Both the position numbers and the translations under genes were made by a program. From Alg239-R122 sp041746135 (GTDB taxonomy: Bacteria > Pseudomonadota > Alphaproteobacteria > Sphingomonadales > Sphingomonadaceae), in the NCBI GenBank assembly GCA_041746135.1, contig JBGTHQ010000027.1, positions 1 to 28,471 on the forward strand: 28,471 nt of DNA. The letters are read 5' to 3'. Each line of letters begins with the position of its first letter. The stretch's first letter is position 1. The notes under the pieces were generated by a model. That model saw nothing but the letters and a program-made list of their open reading frames with translations. It ran no database searches and was not told where the DNA came from. Positions 24,419 through 28,471 of this stretch are shown in pieces.

Positions 24419-25603
24419 ATGAATAACCGTATAACGCCTCAGGCCGCTCCACTTGCGCTCTATATCCATTGGCCATTTTGCGTATCGAAATGCCCCTATT
24501 GCGATTTCAACAGCCATGTGCGCGAAGCCGTGGACCAGGAAGCCTGGTTGAGCGCGTTGGTGACAGACATGCGCCACGAGGCTGCACTGACTCAGGGGCG
24601 GAAGCTGGGATCGATATTTTTCGGCGGCGGCACGCCCTCGCTTATGCCGCCCACCTCAGTCGCCGCACTTATTGTCGAAGCGGAAAACCTGTGGGGTTTT
24701 GAAAGCGATATCGAGATCACGTTGGAAGCTAACCCCTCATCGGTCGAGGCCGCGCGTTTCCGCGATCTTTCCTGCGCCGGAGTCAACCGCGTATCCCTGG
24801 GGCTTCAGGCACTCGACAATGATGCGCTCACGTTTTTGGGCCGCGCGCATGATGTCGATGAGGGTCTGGCAGCGCTCGCCGCCGCACAGGAAAATTTCGG
24901 GCGCGTCAGTTTCGACATGATCTATGCACGGCCTGGCCAGACCGAAACGGACTGGGGCAAGGAACTGGCCAAAGCGCTGTCCTTTGGCACTACGCATATG
25001 TCGCTCTACCAACTGACAATCGAAGACGGCACCCGTTTTGCCACGCTGGTCAGGCAGGGCAAGTTCATACCCAAGGACGGCGACGAAGCGGCCGATCTGT
25101 TCGCGCTTACGCAACAGATGACCGAAATGGCGAGTCTCCCCGCCTACGAAATCAGTAATCATGCCGCACCGGGCCAGGAAAGCTTCCACAATCTCGCCTA
25201 TTGGCGCTACCGCGATTATATCGGCATCGGCCCCGGCGCACATGGCCGGCGTCTGGCCACAGCGACGCAGCGTCACAAAAAGCCCGAAAATTTCCTGTCC
25301 GGCGTGGACCGCAATGCTCATGGCATCATCAGCAGCGAACCGCTCGACAGCAATAGGCAGGCTGTGGAGGCACTGCTGATGGGTTTGCGGTTGCGTGAAG
25401 GCATCGATATCGAGGCGCTAGGTGATCGGGTGGGGCTGCAAGAAAACGAAATGGTGGATGCCGAAGCTGTGGCTAGAATGGAGAGCCTGGGTATGATGCG
25501 CCGCGACCAGCAAAGGCTGCTTGTTACCGCCAAGGGGATGCCGCTACTCGATGCGATCCTGCCCGAAATCGTCGCAATTGAGCCTGAGTCGCAACTCTGC
25601 TAG
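24419..25603 (+). CDS. hemW: Radical SAM heme chaperone HemW
   Basis: HemW is a radical-SAM protein once annotated as a coproporphyrinogen oxidase; it binds heme and is thought to deliver it to respiratory enzymes. The 394-residue product has the cluster motif C21-x3-C25-x2-C28 followed by DFNSH, the GGGTPSLM glycine motif, and the HemW-specific HNLAYWRYRDYIGIGPGAH block. A C-terminal HemN-like domain follows (about 300-385). AAAGG lies seven bases before the ATG at 24419. Its stop is nine bases before xerC, so the two may be co-transcribed. A CAP gene separates it from rdgB. Confidence 0.96.
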   Translation: MNNRITPQAAPLALYIHWPFCVSKCPYCDFNSHVREAVDQEAWLSALVTDMRHEAALTQGRKLGSIFFGGGTPSLMPPTSVAALIVEAENLWGFESDIEITLEANPSSVEAARFRDLSCAGVNRVSLGLQALDNDALTFLGRAHDVDEGLAALAAAQENFGRVSFDMIYARPGQTETDWGKELAKALSFGTTHMSLYQLTIEDGTRFATLVRQGKFIPKDGDEAADLFALTQQMTEMASLPAYEISNHAAPGQESFHNLAYWRYRDYIGIGPGAHGRRLATATQRHKKPENFLSGVDRNAHGIISSEPLDSNRQAVEALLMGLRLREGIDIEALGDRVGLQENEMVDAEAVARMESLGMMRRDQQRLLVTAKGMPLLDAILPEIVAIEPESQLC

Positions 25604-25612
25604 GCTCTGCAA

Positions 25613-26515
25613 ATGGCACAAAAGCTTATTCACAGCTGGCAACAGCATTTGGCGCATAACCGGCGGCGGTCGCAGCACACGGTGCGCGCCTATGTTGCCA
25701 CGGCGGAGCGGTTTTGCATATTTCTGGCGGAGCACTGGGGCGAACCGGTGGCCGGTGATGCCCTGACGCATGCGAGCGCAGCCGACATGCGAGCCTATCT
25801 TGCGTATCGCCGACGGGACGGCCTTTCCAACGCCAGTACCGCACGGGAACTCTCCGCAATGCGCAGCTTCCTGAGATTTGCAATTGCGCAAAGCGGCGAT
25901 CCCGATGCCGCCATTCCCCGGCTGCGCGGTCCCAAAGCCAAGCGGAGCCTGCCGCGGCCGGTATCGCCCGACGAAGCAGTACAGCTTGCCCACACGGTTG
26001 CCGAACGCGACGCGCCTGCATGGGTGCAGGCGCGTGACCTAGCCGTCCTGCTGCTACTCTATGGCGCAGGCTTGCGGATAGGCGAGGCTACCGGACTGAC
26101 CGGTGAGATATTCCCGCTCGGCGAAACGCTGCGGCTCACCGGCAAAGGCGGCAAGGTGCGGATCGTGCCGATATTGCCGCAAGTGCGCGCCGCGCTGGAA
26201 AATTATGCCGAACTGTCTCCCTATAAACCCATTAAAGGCGAACCAATATTTCGCGGACTTCGCGGCGGCCCGCTGTCGCCTGCGCTGATTCGCCGTGCTG
26301 TGCAGAACGCGCGCGTTACACTGGGCCTGCCCGATACCGCGACACCGCATGCGCTGCGCCACAGCTTTGCCACGCATCTGCTGGGTGCGGGCGCGGATTT
26401 GCGCAGCTTGCAGGAGCTGCTCGGCCATGCGAGCCTGAGTTCGACGCAAATCTATACGCAGGTCGATGCGGCATTATTACTAGATGTGTACGAAAACGCG
26501 CACCCGCGTGCCTAG
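25613..26515 (+). CDS. xerC: Tyrosine recombinase XerC
   Basis: XerC is the partner of XerD in resolving chromosome dimers at dif. The 300-residue product has the N-terminal core-binding domain (about 5-95) and a catalytic domain with all the residues needed: R155, K178, H246, R249, H272 and the nucleophile Y281. I assign XerC rather than XerD because the other homologue at 1087-2016 has the XerD-like sequence, and XerC is often found beside hemW in related genomes; the split is likely but not certain. It follows hemW by nine bases. Its TAG shares a CTAG palindrome with the stop of the convergent DedA gene. Confidence 0.92.
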   Translation: MAQKLIHSWQQHLAHNRRRSQHTVRAYVATAERFCIFLAEHWGEPVAGDALTHASAADMRAYLAYRRRDGLSNASTARELSAMRSFLRFAIAQSGDPDAAIPRLRGPKAKRSLPRPVSPDEAVQLAHTVAERDAPAWVQARDLAVLLLLYGAGLRIGEATGLTGEIFPLGETLRLTGKGGKVRIVPILPQVRAALENYAELSPYKPIKGEPIFRGLRGGPLSPALIRRAVQNARVTLGLPDTATPHALRHSFATHLLGAGADLRSLQELLGHASLSSTQIYTQVDAALLLDVYENAHPRA

Positions 26516-27129
26516 CTTTCGATTTTTTCGGCCACAAATGGTCGCCAGAATATGACGCGATAAATATAAAATACGACAATTAGCACAACGACTCCCGTCG
26601 ATATTGGTCCCAGATAATCATTGATATTGGCCACATGCGCACCGAGTTGGTACCCCGCGGTCACCAATGCGGCATTCCATAAAAATGTGCCCGCCAGTGT
26701 CCATGCGATAAACTTTGCGGCGCGCATGTCGAACATGCCGGCCGGCAGCGATATAAGCGTACGGATGCCGGGAACGCAACGCGCGAAAAAGATGATGCCG
26801 CCGCCATGGGTCACGAAAGCGCGATTGACGCGCTCCAACTCTTGCAGGTCGACGGTCAGCCACCGGCCCCACCTTTCCACGAAGGCGTTCAATCGGACAC
26901 GCGAGAGTTTGCGGCCCAGATAATACCAGAAATAATTGCCCGCCGTCGATCCGGCCGTTCCGGCCGCCAGTACCGCATAGACATTGAATTTGCCCTGCCC
27001 CGAAAACACGCCGCCCAACCCCATGATAAGTTCCGACGGAATCGGCGGTATGATATTTTCGAGCGCCATCAGCAACGCAATGCCCCAATAGCCGCCCTGT
27101 TCGATCATATCGAGCACGAAATCGGACAT
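26512..27129 (-). CDS. DedA family membrane protein
   Basis: DedA proteins are inner-membrane proteins; members flip undecaprenyl phosphate or phospholipids and affect membrane potential and division. The 205-residue product has the two family signatures: ENIIPPIPSELIM near 24-36 and FFARCVPGIRTLISLPAGM near 112-130, set among four or five hydrophobic segments. I chose the ATG at 27129, one base after the gshB stop (TGACATG), rather than an upstream start inside gshB. It probably shares the gshB transcript. No key residue is missing. Which lipid it handles is unknown. Confidence 0.93.
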   Translation of the reverse strand: MSDFVLDMIEQGGYWGIALLMALENIIPPIPSELIMGLGGVFSGQGKFNVYAVLAAGTAGSTAGNYFWYYLGRKLSRVRLNAFVERWGRWLTVDLQELERVNRAFVTHGGGIIFFARCVPGIRTLISLPAGMFDMRAAKFIAWTLAGTFLWNAALVTAGYQLGAHVANINDYLGPISTGVVVLIVVFYIYRVIFWRPFVAEKIES

Positions 27130-27130
27130 G

Positions 27131-28087
27131 TCAGGGCGTGCCCGCCAAGCGTCCCTCAATCGCGTCCCAAATCATCGCCGCGCAATCGGTGCCGTTGAAA
27201 TTGTCGATGGCGACGATGCCCGTCGGCGAAGTCACATTAATTTCGGTCAGCCATTTGCCGCCGATGACGTCAATGCCCACGAATATCAGCCCGCGTTTTT
27301 TCAACTCCGGCCCCATTGCATCGCAGATACGCTGCTCTTCGTTGGTTAGCACGGTTTTTTCCGCATAACCGCCGACCGCCAGGTTGGAACGAAACTCGCC
27401 CTCGCCCGGTTTGCGGTTGATGGCGCCCGCCACTTCGCCATCGACCAGCACGATACGCTTGTCGCCGCCGCTGACCGAAGGCAGGAATTGCTGCACCATA
27501 TGCGGTTCGCGCCATGTGAGGTTGAACATTTCCATCAGCGCGGACAGATTCTCGCCCGCCTCGCTCACCCGGAAAATTGCCTTGCCGCCATTTCCATGCA
27601 GCGGTTTGACGACAATATCGCCATAGCGCTTCTGGAAATCGCGCACATCCTCGATCGATCGGGTAACCAAAGTCGGCGGCATAAACTCGGCATAATCGAG
27701 CACGAACACTTTTTCGGGCGCATTGCGAACGGACACCGGATCGTTGACGACCAAAGTCTCTCCCGCCAGCCGCTCAAGCAAATGCGTGGCGGTGATATAT
27801 CCCACATCGAAGGGCGGATCCTGCCGCATCAGTACGACATCGATATCGCGCCCCAAGTCGAGCTTAACCAAATCGCCAAAGCTATAATGATCGCCGCGAG
27901 CCTGGCGTACCGTGACCGGATGAGCGCGCGCCGATACCCGGCCATCCGCGTAGCTCAGCGTATCCACATCATAATGGAACAGTGCGTGCCCGCGCGTCTG
28001 CGCCGAGAGCATCAGTGCAAAACTCGAATCGCCGTTGATATTGACTTTGTCCATGGGATCCATCTGCACGGCGATTTTCAGGGACAT
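27131..28087 (-). CDS. gshB: Glutathione synthase
   Basis: GshB joins gamma-glutamylcysteine and glycine with ATP to make glutathione. The 318-residue product has the prokaryotic N-terminal domain (VQMDPMDKVNINGDSSFALM), then the ATP-grasp core with MRQDPPFD, the glycine-rich KPLHGNGGKAIF near 167-178, and the C-terminal VGIDVIGGKWLTEINVTSPTG, which carries metal-binding residues. GAGGA lies about six bases before the ATG. Length matches the E. coli enzyme. It lies between yraN and the DedA gene on the same strand; no gshA is in the window. Confidence 0.97.
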   Translation of the reverse strand: MSLKIAVQMDPMDKVNINGDSSFALMLSAQTRGHALFHYDVDTLSYADGRVSARAHPVTVRQARGDHYSFGDLVKLDLGRDIDVVLMRQDPPFDVGYITATHLLERLAGETLVVNDPVSVRNAPEKVFVLDYAEFMPPTLVTRSIEDVRDFQKRYGDIVVKPLHGNGGKAIFRVSEAGENLSALMEMFNLTWREPHMVQQFLPSVSGGDKRIVLVDGEVAGAINRKPGEGEFRSNLAVGGYAEKTVLTNEEQRICDAMGPELKKRGLIFVGIDVIGGKWLTEINVTSPTGIVAIDNFNGTDCAAMIWDAIEGRLAGTP

Positions 28088-28153
28088 TCACATTCCTCAT
28101 TCTTTAATGGGCCTTTGATTTGTTTGCGGGCCGTTATCTGTTGGCAGTCCGGA

Positions 28154-28471
28154 TTATCCGCCATGCCAGACATTGGGAAGATGGTGCGGCAGGCGCCATG
28201 GCGCAAGCAGGATTACGTCGATCCTGATATCTTCCCCGTGTCTGGCATACCGGGCAGCGAGGATATTGGCGGCAGCGGCGACCCGGCGCAGGCGATATTC
28301 GTCAATCGCCTCAGCCAGCGCCTGCACAGTATTGCGTGCCTTGACCTCAATAAAGGCCACGGTCCGGCCGCGCCTGGCGATCAGGTCCACCTCGCCGCGC
28401 GGCGTTTTGACCCGCCGCGCCAATATGCGCCAGCCATGCAGGCGCAGCCACCATGCCGCCCTGGCCTCCGC
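28154..28471 (-). CDS. yraN: YraN/UPF0102 family nuclease-fold protein, cut by the window edge
   Basis: The frame stays open to the last base, so the N-terminus lies outside the window; at least 105 residues are present. The visible start reads AEARAAWWLRLHGWRILARR, then GEVDLIARRGRTVAFIEVKAR, which holds the Asp and the ExK of a PD-(D/E)xK nuclease-like site. This is the YraN/UPF0102 pattern, a family related in fold to Holliday-junction resolvases, with unproven activity. A TTG at 28423 could be read as a start but would remove conserved sequence. It lies 66 bp upstream of gshB. Family length is about 120 residues, so only a few are missing. Confidence 0.9.
   Translation of the reverse strand, partial: AEARAAWWLRLHGWRILARRVKTPRGEVDLIARRGRTVAFIEVKARNTVQALAEAIDEYRLRRVAAAANILAARYARHGEDIRIDVILLAPWRLPHHLPNVWHGG

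Overview
The window looks like a chromosomal housekeeping segment from an alphaproteobacterium, most likely of the order Sphingomonadales. The grounds are the GC-rich coding sequence, the order hrcA-grpE / rph-rdgB-hemW-xerC, the radA-cvpA string, an HExxH protein of the type annotated 'vgr related protein' in sphingomonads, and CTTG-N17/18-CYTAT heat-shock promoters of alphaproteobacterial type. This assignment comes from gene content and order, not from a database search. I saw no rRNA, tRNA, CRISPR array, insertion sequence or phage gene.

Layout, left to right. (1) Minus strand 70-4104: a 61-residue membrane protein, a secreted proline-rich protein of unknown function, xerD and accA. (2) Plus strand 4197-6042: aroK, aroB and a 53-codon DUF2256 gene. 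(3) Minus strand 10173-7829: radA, cvpA, an IscU-like protein and a CPA2 antiporter in a tight operon. (4) Plus strand 10255-12582: a large patatin-like hydrolase. (5) Minus strand 16847-12597: dnaK, dnaJ and a periplasmic metallo-beta-lactamase-fold enzyme. (6) Plus strand 17026-18012: a PCuAC-type copper-chaperone lipoprotein and an HExxH protein. (7) Minus strand 18588-18310: a glycine-zipper lipoprotein with a clear terminator. (8) Plus strand 18764-20696: a MATE transporter and an AT-rich orphan gene with a HEPN-like R-x4-H motif. (9) Minus strand 22356-20697: hrcA and grpE. (10) Plus strand 22432-23784: rph and rdgB. (11) Minus strand 24395-23781: a CAP-domain lipoprotein. (12) Plus strand 24419-26515: hemW and xerC. 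(13) Minus strand 28471-26512: yraN (cut by the window edge), gshB and a DedA protein.

Functional themes are protein quality control (DnaK, DnaJ, GrpE and HrcA within about 8.7 kb, with RpoH-like promoters in front of dnaK and hrcA), DNA maintenance (RadA, XerC, XerD, RdgB, YraN), core metabolism (AccA, AroK, AroB, GshB, RNase PH, HemW) and envelope or ion functions (antiporter, MATE, DedA, CvpA, lipoproteins). The genome is very compact: in four of six convergent gene pairs the stop codons touch or overlap, so no terminator can lie between them.

I found no convincing new multi-gene system. The best candidates for novelty are the AT-rich HEPN-like orphan next to grpE, the unknown pair at 2003-4104, the DUF2256 gene in the shikimate operon, and the regulatory DNA upstream of hrcA.
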